DNA of 26,407 bases from JBOFSQ01 sp051651625 (lineage in GTDB: Bacteria; Planctomycetota; Planctomycetia; Pirellulales; Thermoguttaceae), in the NCBI GenBank assembly GCA_051651625.1, contig JBOFSQ010000093.1, positions 1-26,407 of the forward strand, in the 5' to 3' direction. Position 1 is the stretch's first letter; each line of letters begins with the position of its first letter. This document shows positions 14,846-22,849 of this stretch, in pieces. The notes beneath the pieces are model-generated. The model was not told where the DNA came from. It saw only the letters and a list, made by a program, of their open reading frames with translations, and did no database searches. The position numbers were made by a program, and so were the translations under genes.

Positions 14846-14960
14846 ACCCGTTACGGGTAGATTTGTAGGCTTCGCCCTCCACACGACCGCGGCTTGCGGC
14901 AATGACGCCTCGATGGGCCGCTACCGTTTTGGTATGGGAAATTCAAACCGTCTTGAGTAC
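14846..14960 (+). repeat. Dispersed 105-115-base repeat, copy 1 (trpG/trpD junction)
   Basis: It starts with the palindrome TACCCGTTACGGGTA, continues through TTTGTAGGCTTCGCC, CTACCGTTTTGGTA and ends ATTCAAACCGTCTTGAGTAC. It matches 17043-17144 in the same orientation and 22366-22469 inverted. Copy 1 has about 15 extra bases around 14891-14906. Its last 40 bases are translated as the C-terminus of TrpG on the other strand. Confidence 0.9.
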
Positions 14961-15526
14961 AGTTGTGACAGAAAATTGCGCAAGAGTCGTTTTCCGATGA
15001 TGGTCATAATTGATTCGGGGTGAAACTGTATCCCTTCGATGGCGTGCGTTTTGTGCCGCACACCCATAATTTCGTTGTCGTCTTCGGACTCAGCAGTGAT
15101 GATGAGTTCAGCGGGCAACGTGTCACGGCGGGCGACGAGCGAGTGATAACGCATCGCTTCAAACGATCCTTCAATACCGCAGAAGATTCCAGTCCCATCG
15201 CACCGAATCCGAGAGGTCTTGCCATGCATCACGTTTTTTGCGCGAACGATGTCACCACCAAACGCCTGCACAATCGCTTGATGACCGAGACAAACGCCAA
15301 GCATCGGAATGCGACCAGCGAATGTTTTCACGGTATCTAACAAAATCCCCGCCTCGGACGGACTTCCCGGCCCCGGCGAAAGAACAATCGCCGTTGGTGC
15401 AAGCTGCTCAATCGTCATCAAGTCGATCTGGTCGTTGCGATATACGGCAACTTCTGCACCGAGCATGCGAAGATATTGCACTAAATTAAATGTAAACGAA
15501 TCGTAGTTGTCAATCATCAAAATCAT
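14921..15526 (-). CDS. trpG: Anthranilate synthase glutamine amidotransferase subunit
   Basis: The 201-residue class I glutamine amidotransferase supplies ammonia to TrpE. The catalytic triad is C79 in LGVCLGHQ, and H169 and E171 in FHPES; the N-terminal MIDNYDSFTFNLVQYL is typical. The ATG overlaps the trpE stop (ATGA). The final 12 residues (YSRRFEFPIPKR) are encoded by a dispersed repeat and have no counterpart in the family, so the ancestral protein probably ended near residue 188. The subunit could also serve PabB, as in many bacteria. Confidence 0.96.
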   Translation of the reverse strand: MILMIDNYDSFTFNLVQYLRMLGAEVAVYRNDQIDLMTIEQLAPTAIVLSPGPGSPSEAGILLDTVKTFAGRIPMLGVCLGHQAIVQAFGGDIVRAKNVMHGKTSRIRCDGTGIFCGIEGSFEAMRYHSLVARRDTLPAELIITAESEDDNEIMGVRHKTHAIEGIQFHPESIMTIIGKRLLRNFLSQLYSRRFEFPIPKR

Positions 15527-17013
15527 TTTATGTCTCCACTCAACATATCAAGAGCCTTTGCAATTCCCATTGCTTTGTTGACCGTTTCTTGTCGCTCGGC
15601 CTCGGAATTTGAATCGTAAACAATACCGCCGCCAGCTTGGACGGTAAGTTTGTTCTTCCGCAGACGCGCGGTGCGAATCGTGATGGCAAAGTCGATATTG
15701 CCACTGAATGAAATGTACCCGACCGCGCCACCGTAGACGCTGCGCGGTGTCGATTCGTTCTCGGCAATAATTTGCATCGCTCGCACTTTTGGGGCACCGC
15801 TGAGCGTACCGGCGGGGAATGTCACCTCGAACAAATCGAAGCCATCAAGTCCAGCGTCAAGTTCTGCCGTTACGTTTGAAACGAGGTGCATCACATGTGA
15901 ATAACGCTCGATCATCATCAACTCTGTCACTTGCACCGTCCCCGTTTTGGCGATGCGTCCCAAATCGTTGCGACCAAGGTCTACAAGCATTAGGTGCTCT
16001 GCTTTTTCTTTTGGGTCGCGCAAAAGTTCGTCTGCCATTTCGCGGTCGTGTTGTTCTGAATTACCGCGTCTGCGAGTCCCCGCAATCGGTCGCAGCGTTG
16101 CTGTGCGTCCTTCGAGTCGCACCATCGTTTCAGGCGACGAACCAACAAGTACAGTTTCTCCCAAGTGCATAAAAAAGAGGTATGGCGCAGGGTTTGCGAA
16201 ACGGAGCGCACGATACAACGACACCGCATCTGGAGCGTTTTCGGAGACAAACGGCTGCGACAAGACGCACTGAATAATATCACCGCGAGCGATGTGTTCT
16301 TTAACCGCTGCGACTCGCTGGCGATATTCGCGCTCTGTTAAGAGCGGCGAGAGTGTAACGTCGTGGGAAAGTGTTGGTTGCGGTGTTGGCTGCGGCTGTT
16401 CGAGCTTTGCAACAATCGCATCAATTTGTTGCACCGTATCGTCGTAAAGCTGTCTTCGCATTGATTCTGTTTGTTCTGGATGCGGAAATGCCAGTACGCA
16501 CACAGTAAGTCGCTGCTGAACATTGTCGAAAATGAGTACCGTTTTCGGAATGACGAAACTGGCGAACGGTTCACCGTCGAGTCGGTGTGGAATCTTCTCA
16601 AAAAACGACACCATCTCATAAGTGAAGTAACCGACCAAGCCTCCGAAAAAACGCGGCAAGTGCGGACGTTCCACCGAACGATAACCACGCATCAACTCGC
16701 GCAACACGTCAAGCGGCTTGCCGTGATGCGGAATCTTGCGTGTTGTTTCGCCTTCGATTATGAGAACGCATTCGGCGTGAACTTCGACGAAGGCGTGCGT
16801 GTCGATTCCGAGAAACGAGTATCGGCCCCACTTTTCGCCACCTTGCGCACTCTCAAACAAAAACACGCCATTGGTGTTGTTGGGATGATAAAATCGCTGC
16901 AAGAGCGAAACAGGGGTGTGCTGGTCGGCGAGAATATCGCGCGTCACGGGGACGACTTCTGCGTCTCCGCACTCGCGCAAAAACTGCTCCCGCGAAGGAG
17001 TAATGCGAGTCAT
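15523..17013 (-). CDS. trpE: Anthranilate synthase component I
   Basis: The 496-residue protein converts chorismate to anthranilate with TrpG. The N-terminal regulatory region shows FLFES (51-55), a variant of the LLES tryptophan-feedback motif, in FLFESAQGGEKWGRYSF. The chorismate-binding half has GDIIQCVLSQPF, PIAGTRRRG, DLGRNDLGR, PAGTLSGAPKVRAM and GGGIVYDS. AAGGA lies about eight bases upstream of the ATG. It heads the operon and is preceded by a repeat copy, an intrinsic terminator and a Trp-rich leader frame. Confidence 0.97.
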   Translation of the reverse strand: MTRITPSREQFLRECGDAEVVPVTRDILADQHTPVSLLQRFYHPNNTNGVFLFESAQGGEKWGRYSFLGIDTHAFVEVHAECVLIIEGETTRKIPHHGKPLDVLRELMRGYRSVERPHLPRFFGGLVGYFTYEMVSFFEKIPHRLDGEPFASFVIPKTVLIFDNVQQRLTVCVLAFPHPEQTESMRRQLYDDTVQQIDAIVAKLEQPQPTPQPTLSHDVTLSPLLTEREYRQRVAAVKEHIARGDIIQCVLSQPFVSENAPDAVSLYRALRFANPAPYLFFMHLGETVLVGSSPETMVRLEGRTATLRPIAGTRRRGNSEQHDREMADELLRDPKEKAEHLMLVDLGRNDLGRIAKTGTVQVTELMMIERYSHVMHLVSNVTAELDAGLDGFDLFEVTFPAGTLSGAPKVRAMQIIAENESTPRSVYGGAVGYISFSGNIDFAITIRTARLRKNKLTVQAGGGIVYDSNSEAERQETVNKAMGIAKALDMLSGDIK

Positions 17014-17042
17014 ATTTTTGTCCTTGGTTATTTGGTGACACT

Positions 17043-17144
17043 AGACCCGTTATGGGTCAATTTGTAGGCTTCGCCCCACACAAGACCGCGACCTCGATGG
17101 GCCGCTACCGTTTTGGTACGCGAAATTCAAACCGTCTTGAGTAC
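17043..17144 (+). repeat. Dispersed 105-base repeat, copy 2 (trpE 5' region)
   Basis: It begins AGACCCGTTATGGGTC and ends ATTCAAACCGTCTTGAGTAC, closely matching 14846-14960. It lies between the leader terminator and the trpE ribosome binding site and would be part of the trpE message. Confidence 0.9.
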
Positions 17145-17165
17145 ATCTTGAGAAAAATGGGGAAC

Positions 17166-17199
17166 AAAAAAAACCGTGAGCGGTATCGCTCACGGTTTT
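17166..17199 (-). terminator. Intrinsic terminator upstream of trpE (candidate attenuator)
   Basis: AAAACCGTGAGCG (17170-17182) and CGCTCACGGTTTT (17187-17199) form a perfect 13-bp stem with a 4-base loop. On the minus strand the stem is followed by a run of eight U encoded at 17166-17173. It lies about 150 bases before trpE and 43 bases after the stop of the Trp-rich leader frame, so it would stop transcription before the operon. Confidence 0.88.
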
Positions 17200-17241
17200 G
17201 CTGCTTGTTGCCACTTGTAGACGTATGTAGAACGAGAGCTT

Positions 17242-17337
17242 CTACACGGAGATTCTTGTTGGCGCGAAGACAGAAGTTGCCGGAGCGGCACCGAAGCACC
17301 ACCAACGCCAACCCACGCGACCAAAGACAGACGACAC
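17242..17337 (-). CDS. trpL: Probable trp leader peptide
   Basis: This 31-codon frame starts with GTG at 17337 (another in-frame GTG is at 17349) and ends with TAG at 17242. Codons 10-13 read W-R-W-W, three Trp codons in four, in an otherwise unremarkable sequence (GRVGWRWWCFGAAP). A weak GGTGA-type site precedes it. A stem TGTAGAA/TTCTACA spans the stop codon (17226-17246). Segment 17280-17287 can pair with 17187-17195, the 5' half of the terminator stem, with a one-base bulge, giving an antiterminator. This is the layout of ribosome-mediated attenuation. It is read from sequence only, and the start codon and transcript start are unproven. Confidence 0.6.
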   Translation of the reverse strand: MSSVFGRVGWRWWCFGAAPATSVFAPTRISV

Positions 17338-17474
17338 AATAGTTTTCACCGAAATCTCTTTATATCTGAAACACGATTTGAAGCACGCTCCTGATCGCAA
17401 CGCACGCATAACCGAACCACGGGGCGGAAGTTTACACTATTTTTCTTTCGACACAAGTAGACCGTGTGCAATAA

Positions 17475-17583
17475 ACTTGTTCGGAAACATGAAGTTGGGG
17501 CGATTTGGTAGTTCAGGTTCGGCATAGCCGAACCCTCCAAACGCCTACTGGAGGGTTCGGCTATGCCGAACCGTTGTGCGGGT
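17475..17583. mobile_element. MITE-like nested hairpin element, copy B
   Basis: It begins ACTTGTTCGGAAAC and shares the block GGGGCGATTTGGTAGTTC with copy A at 8036-8178, in inverted orientation. The 24-base inner inverted repeat (17516-17539 and 17549-17572) is perfect and identical to that in copy A, but the loop is 9 instead of 22 bases. The far terminal inverted repeat is missing. It sits in the gap between the trp leader and the glycosyltransferase gene. Confidence 0.78.
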
Positions 17584-17636
17584 GGGCCATATTGCGGTAT
17601 CACCGTATTTTCCCAAGTTATCGCAAGAATAAGACG

Positions 17637-19160
17637 CTACAGCGGTGGCGAAATGATTGCATACCGAACGCAAAGTGGATGCGGTGTTGCGTCGGTTTGC
17701 CATGCGAGCGACAGCGTTTCGGGCGCAACTTTCGCACAAGGATACCGCACCAACAGCCATTCGGGAATGGCACCGTCCAAAAAGTTTGTCGCGTCCCAAA
17801 CAACGATGCCGCCGTCGCGGTTGATGTCGGCGTCGCTCATACTCAAAATCACCGGCGTTTGTCCTGCGTCGAGTCCGCTGTAGTAACACAAAACGCGCGG
17901 GCGATCATTCATTCTGTACGCAGCGTGGCAGGTGAGTTTCCAGTCGCCAGTAATCCACTTGCACGGTACGTCGCCGCACCGTTCGCGCCACGCATCTTCG
18001 AGCGTCGAGGCAAGTGCGGGTCCCGGAAAGTGAATGCGACAACCTTCGTTCGGATTGAACGTATAACAAAACTGATACGTTGCAACGTAACAACCAATCG
18101 TCACCGCAAAAACGCCCGCTATCGTGACGACACTCTGCCTGACTCGCTGCGGCGTGACCGTCGTTTGCAAGTTAACAAGTACCCACAAACCGATGAGTGT
18201 CCAGAGCGGCGAACCGTAAGCGGGACGCAAATGTCCACCGCCGACTGCGGCGGCGAGTGCGTGCAACGCAACTGGCACAAAAATCAAAAACGTGAGCAGC
18301 GAACGATTCGTGAACGATGCGGCGTCATCGTTTTCATGCGACTTCCAGCGGTACTGCCAAGCGTAGCCGGTAAGTGGAATAAGGCCAATCAAAACCGGTA
18401 GCACGAGTGCCACCTGCGACGCCAAAAACTCAAGCGGCGAAACAAGGTGATTCGACCAGTGACCGTGCCCCGTCACCGAATTTGCTCCCGATGCGACTGT
18501 GACAAAATCGTGTTGCCACGTCCAAATCAGGTGTGGCAAGAACAGCAAAAACGCAATGAGTGTCGTGAGATATGGCCCAACCGTTTTGAGAAAACGTCGC
18601 GCATCGGCGTACACCAACATCGCCGCAACCATAGTCGCAATGAGCAGGAAAACCGAATACTTCGAGAGACACCCCGCACCGAGTACGACGCCCAAAAACG
18701 CCCAGTCGCGTAATCGGTTGTACTTCACACTCACGACAAAAAAGTAGATCGCCACACACCACAAACTCACCGGCGGAACGCTCGTAGTGTAGTTGAGACT
18801 TCCAAGATTGAAGTAGCGATACATCATCGTCGTTGCGACCACGACGAGTGCGAGCGACTCCGACAGAAATTCGCGGCTCAATTTCCAAACGCCCCAGAGT
18901 CCGAGTACGACGCAAAGCTGCGAAGCGAGATAACAGCCCCACGTTGCACGCCCCGTCGCTTGGTAGACGGTCTCCAAAAACCAAAAGGGGAGGGCAGGGT
19001 GCTTCGCCGTTCCGAGTACCCATTCCGGTGCATAAGCCAACGCCTCCATCGCGTCGTATGACGCGCTGCTCGGCTGCATCCACCACGGGAAGAACGTCCA
19101 GAACAACAGGTGTGCTGCTGCGAGAATCCAAAACGTGCGAGACGCTTGTTGCGATGTCAT
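17637..19160 (-). CDS. GT39-type membrane glycosyltransferase (first paralogue)
   Basis: The 507-residue protein is polytopic, with about ten hydrophobic segments over residues 10-370 and a soluble C-terminal part of about 120 residues. The first extracytoplasmic loop carries SYDAMEALAYAPEWVLGTAK followed by HPALPFW. This acidic-plus-HP arrangement is seen in PMT_2/ArnT-type transferases that move a sugar from a polyprenyl-phosphate donor to lipid or protein. The acceptor is unknown. It follows its paralogue after only 7 bases, and the two C-terminal domains align (TGDW/TGEW, ending IISPPL/IIPPLAQ), which indicates tandem duplication. Confidence 0.82.
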   Translation of the reverse strand: MTSQQASRTFWILAAAHLLFWTFFPWWMQPSSASYDAMEALAYAPEWVLGTAKHPALPFWFLETVYQATGRATWGCYLASQLCVVLGLWGVWKLSREFLSESLALVVVATTMMYRYFNLGSLNYTTSVPPVSLWCVAIYFFVVSVKYNRLRDWAFLGVVLGAGCLSKYSVFLLIATMVAAMLVYADARRFLKTVGPYLTTLIAFLLFLPHLIWTWQHDFVTVASGANSVTGHGHWSNHLVSPLEFLASQVALVLPVLIGLIPLTGYAWQYRWKSHENDDAASFTNRSLLTFLIFVPVALHALAAAVGGGHLRPAYGSPLWTLIGLWVLVNLQTTVTPQRVRQSVVTIAGVFAVTIGCYVATYQFCYTFNPNEGCRIHFPGPALASTLEDAWRERCGDVPCKWITGDWKLTCHAAYRMNDRPRVLCYYSGLDAGQTPVILSMSDADINRDGGIVVWDATNFLDGAIPEWLLVRYPCAKVAPETLSLAWQTDATPHPLCVRYAIISPPL

Positions 19161-19167
19161 TGCGGTT

Positions 19168-20658
19168 TCATTGCGCTAATGGAGGGATGATTGCGATACC
19201 GATTTCGACCTTACGTTGCGTGCGATGATACCGCAGCGTCACCGGTGGTACGATGATGGCGTTCGGATACTCTTCGTGAAGTAGCGGTGGCGTGCCACCA
19301 GCGTAGTTGTTGACGTTCCAAAAGAAGAGTCCGCCGCGTTTGCAAACGTCATCAATCGTTGCCCACGATGAGAGTGGGTGTGCGTTCGATTCTTTCGTGT
19401 ACAAATCGGAAGAATCGTAGGCGTACACACGCGGATCGGACTTCATCTGCATCGCAGCGTTTCCGGCAAGCCACCACTCGCCAGTCACAAACGGGCACGG
19501 CGCGTCGCCGTAATACGTCGCCCAAGTGGTGTCGGCGATGCGGGCGAGTTCGCGCGTCGGGAATAAGAATCGGTCTTGCTTCTCTTTGTAGTACGGCAAG
19601 ACAAGTGCCACGATGAATAGGACAGTCAGCATCACCGCCGCAAATGTTGTCATTACGACAACGGCTAGTCGCTTCTGCGTCTCCGATATTTCGGGTCGAA
19701 TCCCGAAACCCCAGAAAACGCCGAACATCGTCCAGATCGGCGCACTAAACATCACCGACAAATTGACGTTCTTGACGACGCCCAAAATCAGAAAAATAGT
19801 GCAGACGCCAAACGAAGTAAACGCGATGAGTGAGAATACTCGCCTTGCGTCTTCGGAGGCAAAGTGTGGTCGCCAGCGAAACAAAGTGAGCGGCAGGAGC
19901 GAGGCGACGATTGGAAGCAAGATGCCGACGTTTGCAGCACAAAAGTTGAGAGTGATAGCGGCACCGAAAAGGCGTGTGTTGTGAAAGTGTTTTGTCGCGT
20001 AGGCGAGTGGTGAGAAGTTGTGCGATACCAGCCAAAGGAAGTAGACCAAAGCTGCGACGATGATAGTGAGATACGGCCCCGGTGTTCGCCACAAAGTTCG
20101 TGCATGCCTGTCCCAAAACATAAATGCCACCATCGAAACAGCCAGAAAGACCATCGGATATTTGCAGAGCATTCCGCATCCGATAGCCGCGCCGGTTGCT
20201 ATCCACCATCGCCACCGGTTGTCTTGGAGTACGGACGCCAAAAAATACACGGCAAGCGAACTACACGCCATCATCGGAACGTGGTTGTTGTATTGCGTCG
20301 TCTCGTAGGCGTAGAAATAGTAGCCAACCATCGAGAACGTCGCCAAGAGAGCAACGTCTTCTCGAAAACACATCCGCGCCGTTCGCCACGCCGCCCAAAA
20401 GCACGCCGCAACGCAGAGTTGCGAGGCGATGTACGGCGCAAAGTGTGCGCGGCACGTTATCAGTTCAACCACGCGCAGAATCCACGTCTGAAACGGTGGA
20501 TGCTTGTGATAACCGATCACCCACTCTTTTCCGACGAAGCTCATTTCCGGCACGTCGAGCCGATACCCCGGCAAAAGAAGCGATGGCAGCAGCGTCCACG
20601 CGGTACAGTACACCACGATCACACACCAGAAAGTTATCGCCGCAGTGCGCTGATTCAT
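19168..20658 (-). CDS. GT39-type membrane glycosyltransferase (second paralogue)
   Basis: The 496-residue protein has the same plan as its downstream neighbour: a first loop with LDVPEMSFVGKEWVIGYHKH then PPFQTW, multiple membrane segments, and a soluble C-terminus with FVTGEWWLAGNA. The start at 20658 is chosen because its ATG overlaps the lspA stop (ATGA); the open frame continues upstream to 21063 only as a shadow of lspA. Family knowledge points to a polyprenyl-phosphate-sugar donor used on the outer face of the membrane; the exact substrate is unknown. Confidence 0.83.
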   Translation of the reverse strand: MNQRTAAITFWCVIVVYCTAWTLLPSLLLPGYRLDVPEMSFVGKEWVIGYHKHPPFQTWILRVVELITCRAHFAPYIASQLCVAACFWAAWRTARMCFREDVALLATFSMVGYYFYAYETTQYNNHVPMMACSSLAVYFLASVLQDNRWRWWIATGAAIGCGMLCKYPMVFLAVSMVAFMFWDRHARTLWRTPGPYLTIIVAALVYFLWLVSHNFSPLAYATKHFHNTRLFGAAITLNFCAANVGILLPIVASLLPLTLFRWRPHFASEDARRVFSLIAFTSFGVCTIFLILGVVKNVNLSVMFSAPIWTMFGVFWGFGIRPEISETQKRLAVVVMTTFAAVMLTVLFIVALVLPYYKEKQDRFLFPTRELARIADTTWATYYGDAPCPFVTGEWWLAGNAAMQMKSDPRVYAYDSSDLYTKESNAHPLSSWATIDDVCKRGGLFFWNVNNYAGGTPPLLHEEYPNAIIVPPVTLRYHRTQRKVEIGIAIIPPLAQ

Positions 20659-21188
20659 TTTGATGAAGTTTCGCTCAAGAAAGCGTAGACGCCAATCGCT
20701 ATCGCACTTACGACCAAGAGCGAGTCGGCGATGTTGAAGTTTGGCCAGTGGTATGAACCGATCATGACGAGAATCCAGTCGCGGACGGCGTAGACCGATT
20801 CGCGTGTCCCGTCGGCGTGAACGGCTTGGATTTCGTGGAGTCCGAGCCGGTCCCAAAGATTGCCGGTGATACCTGCGGTGATCGCTCCGAGCAGTGTTGT
20901 GAAGAACAGACTCCGCCACGCTGCAACGCAAAACCAAACCACAACACCGACGAGAGCCAAACACGCTATCGCAGAAAAGACGTGAACAAATCCTTGTCCC
21001 ATCCCAAACAGTGCGCCTTCGTTGAGACTCGTCTGAACACCGCAAACGCCGTCGATAATCCAAAACGGTGGCTGCTCGCCGGGAAGCCCAAGACGGCGAA
21101 ACGCCCAGTCTTTCGTAGCAAGATCGAGCGCAAACCCGCCGACCGCAAGACTCAAAAATAGCGAGAGACGTAAGAGAAACAATCGCAT
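20655..21188 (-). CDS. lspA: Signal peptidase II (lipoprotein signal peptidase)
   Basis: This aspartic membrane protease removes lipoprotein signal peptides. Counting from the ATG at 21188 it has 177 residues. Motifs are LDLATKDW near residue 22, NEGALFGMGQG, GNLWDRL with D113, and FNIADS with D155, the two catalytic aspartates. Four hydrophobic segments are visible. A GTG lies directly ahead (21191), but GGGTGA spacing favours the ATG. The gene starts just after the YchF-like gene ends and overlaps the glycosyltransferase gene, so all four are probably one operon. The lipoprotein at 5982 is a likely kind of substrate. Confidence 0.94.
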   Translation of the reverse strand: MRLFLLRLSLFLSLAVGGFALDLATKDWAFRRLGLPGEQPPFWIIDGVCGVQTSLNEGALFGMGQGFVHVFSAIACLALVGVVVWFCVAAWRSLFFTTLLGAITAGITGNLWDRLGLHEIQAVHADGTRESVYAVRDWILVMIGSYHWPNFNIADSLLVVSAIAIGVYAFLSETSSK

Positions 21189-21192
21189 CACA

Positions 21193-22227
21193 TCACCCGC
21201 TAAAATGGAAGAGCAGAATGTCGCCGTCTTGAATGATGTAGTCTTTCGCTTCGCGGCGAACGAGGTTAGCGGCTTTGAGTTCGCGTTCGCTGCCGAGGCG
21301 GATGAGGTCGTCGCACCGCATCACTTCGGCGCGGATGAAACCTTTCGCCATGTCGGTGTGAATCGCGTCGGCGGCATCGAGCGCGGTGCCGCCAAGCGGC
21401 ATGAGCCACGTTCGTACTTCTTTTTCACCAGCCGTCAAAAAGAGCTGCTGCTGGCTAACGCGGAGAAACAATTTTAACAATGTCGCGCGGTCGCTCGTCG
21501 GGAGTCTCATCTCCGAACGCAATGCCGCCGCGTCGTCTGGCGACATCGCCGCCAGTTCCGATTCGAGCCGTACAGAGACCGCCACCACCGGCACCGAAGG
21601 AGTTGCGTAACGCTGATACGATTCGAGATCGGTCTCGTCATCAGACGTGTTGAAGACAACCATCTGCGGTTTTTCTGTCAACAGACGAAACGAGCTTGTG
21701 ACCTTGTGTTGTTCGTTTGTCATGTCGTCGCGTGTGAGCGGTTTTCCTGATTCGAGTCCCGCTTGCAGAAGTTGCAACGTCTCGATTTCAAGCTCGAACA
21801 AATCGTGCTGCGCCTTCGAGACTGGGCGACGGTTCTGCTCCGTCACTTTGGCAAGTCGCGTCGTGACGATTTCAAGATCGGCGAGGACGAGTTCTTCACG
21901 AAACGCGGCAATCGCTTTTGTTGGGTCGGTCGTCCCTTCAAAAATCCCGACGACGCAGACTAAACTGTCGGCTTCGCGGAGTTGTGCAAGTCGCTGCGCG
22001 TTACCGCCAGTGCGTTCGAGTCCGGGCGTATCGACGATCTCCATCGACGCATACGTCAACTTTTTCGGTTGATATATCGCCGCAAGTTGCTCGATGCGGT
22101 CTTCTGGAATAACCGCCATCGCCGACTGCGATTTGTGCGCGAGCGACACGTCAGCCGCAACGCCCGTGAGCCACGAAAAAAGAAGACTCTTCCCCGAACC
22201 CTTGTATCCGATAAGTCCTAGATTCAT
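21193..22227 (-). CDS. Divergent YchF-like P-loop NTPase (DUF933 C-terminus)
   Basis: The 344-residue protein has a P-loop GYKGSGKS (7-14), a G3 motif DTPG (66-69), and a C-terminal TGS-like DUF933 domain, with FLTAGEKEVRTW, DMAKGFIRAEV and KDYIIQDGDILLFHF matching YchF closely. The G domain differs from true YchF/OLA1: the P-loop is not GLPNVGKS, and the nucleotide-base motif usually NxxE reads NTSD (193-196). YchF proteins are ribosome-associated and tend to prefer ATP; specificity here is open. It heads the operon with lspA. The ribosome binding site is weak (GAGA). Confidence 0.82.
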   Translation of the reverse strand: MNLGLIGYKGSGKSLLFSWLTGVAADVSLAHKSQSAMAVIPEDRIEQLAAIYQPKKLTYASMEIVDTPGLERTGGNAQRLAQLREADSLVCVVGIFEGTTDPTKAIAAFREELVLADLEIVTTRLAKVTEQNRRPVSKAQHDLFELEIETLQLLQAGLESGKPLTRDDMTNEQHKVTSSFRLLTEKPQMVVFNTSDDETDLESYQRYATPSVPVVAVSVRLESELAAMSPDDAAALRSEMRLPTSDRATLLKLFLRVSQQQLFLTAGEKEVRTWLMPLGGTALDAADAIHTDMAKGFIRAEVMRCDDLIRLGSERELKAANLVRREAKDYIIQDGDILLFHFSG

Positions 22228-22365
22228 TTACTAATTCTCTTTGTTCAAAAATTGTTGAGCAATCTGGTCGGCTCCGTTCGTGGCTACCATCGTTGCAAAA
22301 ACTTCGCGGGCACGATTGCACCCGCCACCTCCTAATTCGGTGCGAAAGCAAAAAGCTAACGCGAT

Positions 22366-22469
22366 ATACTCACGACGGTTTGAATTTCCCGTACCAAAAC
22401 GGTAGCGATACATCGAGGCCGCGGTACGACGGAAGGCGAAGCCTACAAATCGCCCAGTAACGGGTCTAA
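22366..22469 (-). repeat. Dispersed 105-base repeat, copy 3
   Basis: This is the reverse complement of the repeat seen at 14846-14960 and 17043-17144, with the block CTACCGTTTTGGTACGGGAA unchanged and more differences in the GC-rich middle. It lies between the VapC-like gene and the YchF-like operon. The rest of this 244-base gap shows nothing else recognisable. Confidence 0.88.
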
Positions 22470-22471
22470 CT

Positions 22472-22849
22472 TCAAACAATACATAACTCGGCAACTCTGC
22501 CGAAATGTTTGCAATTCAACGTCGCCAAGCGAAGGCCGTTGCATACAGCGGTTGCGGCAATAAACAGATCGCTGATGTCAAGTTGCGTGTTCGTTCGTCG
22601 CAGGTTTTGTTGTATCGCTACCGCCGTTTTCACAACCGCACTGTCAAAAGATAGCACCTCAACCGTCCGTGTAAAAAAATGCTCCCACGGATCGTATGTT
22701 TCAAAACGTGACCCAAATCGCACTTCGTACTCCGTCACCGCAGAAACAGCAAAGTGCGGAAAAGTTTCTCGCAACTTAATAAACCGCGATTGCTCCTTGT
22801 TTCTTTTACGGAAAAACTCAATGACGATTGACGTGTCAAGCAAAATCAT
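22472..22849 (-). CDS. PIN-domain toxin, VapC type
   Basis: The 125-residue protein has the PIN-domain acidic set: D5 in MILLDTS, E40 in SAVTEYEV, and D91 and D94 in LDISDLFIAATA. These bind the metal ions of a ribonuclease; VapC toxins usually cleave tRNA or rRNA. The start at 22849 overlaps the upstream stop codon (ATGA) and puts the first Asp at the usual distance from the N-terminus; an in-frame ATG four codons earlier is less likely. The stop lies directly beside a dispersed repeat. Confidence 0.88.
   Translation of the reverse strand: MILLDTSIVIEFFRKRNKEQSRFIKLRETFPHFAVSAVTEYEVRFGSRFETYDPWEHFFTRTVEVLSFDSAVVKTAVAIQQNLRRTNTQLDISDLFIAATAVCNGLRLATLNCKHFGRVAELCIV

Noticed and set aside
17505..18401. 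298-codon plus-strand frame over the glycosyltransferase 3' end
   Set aside because: It starts in the hairpin element and runs antisense to a polytopic membrane protein gene.
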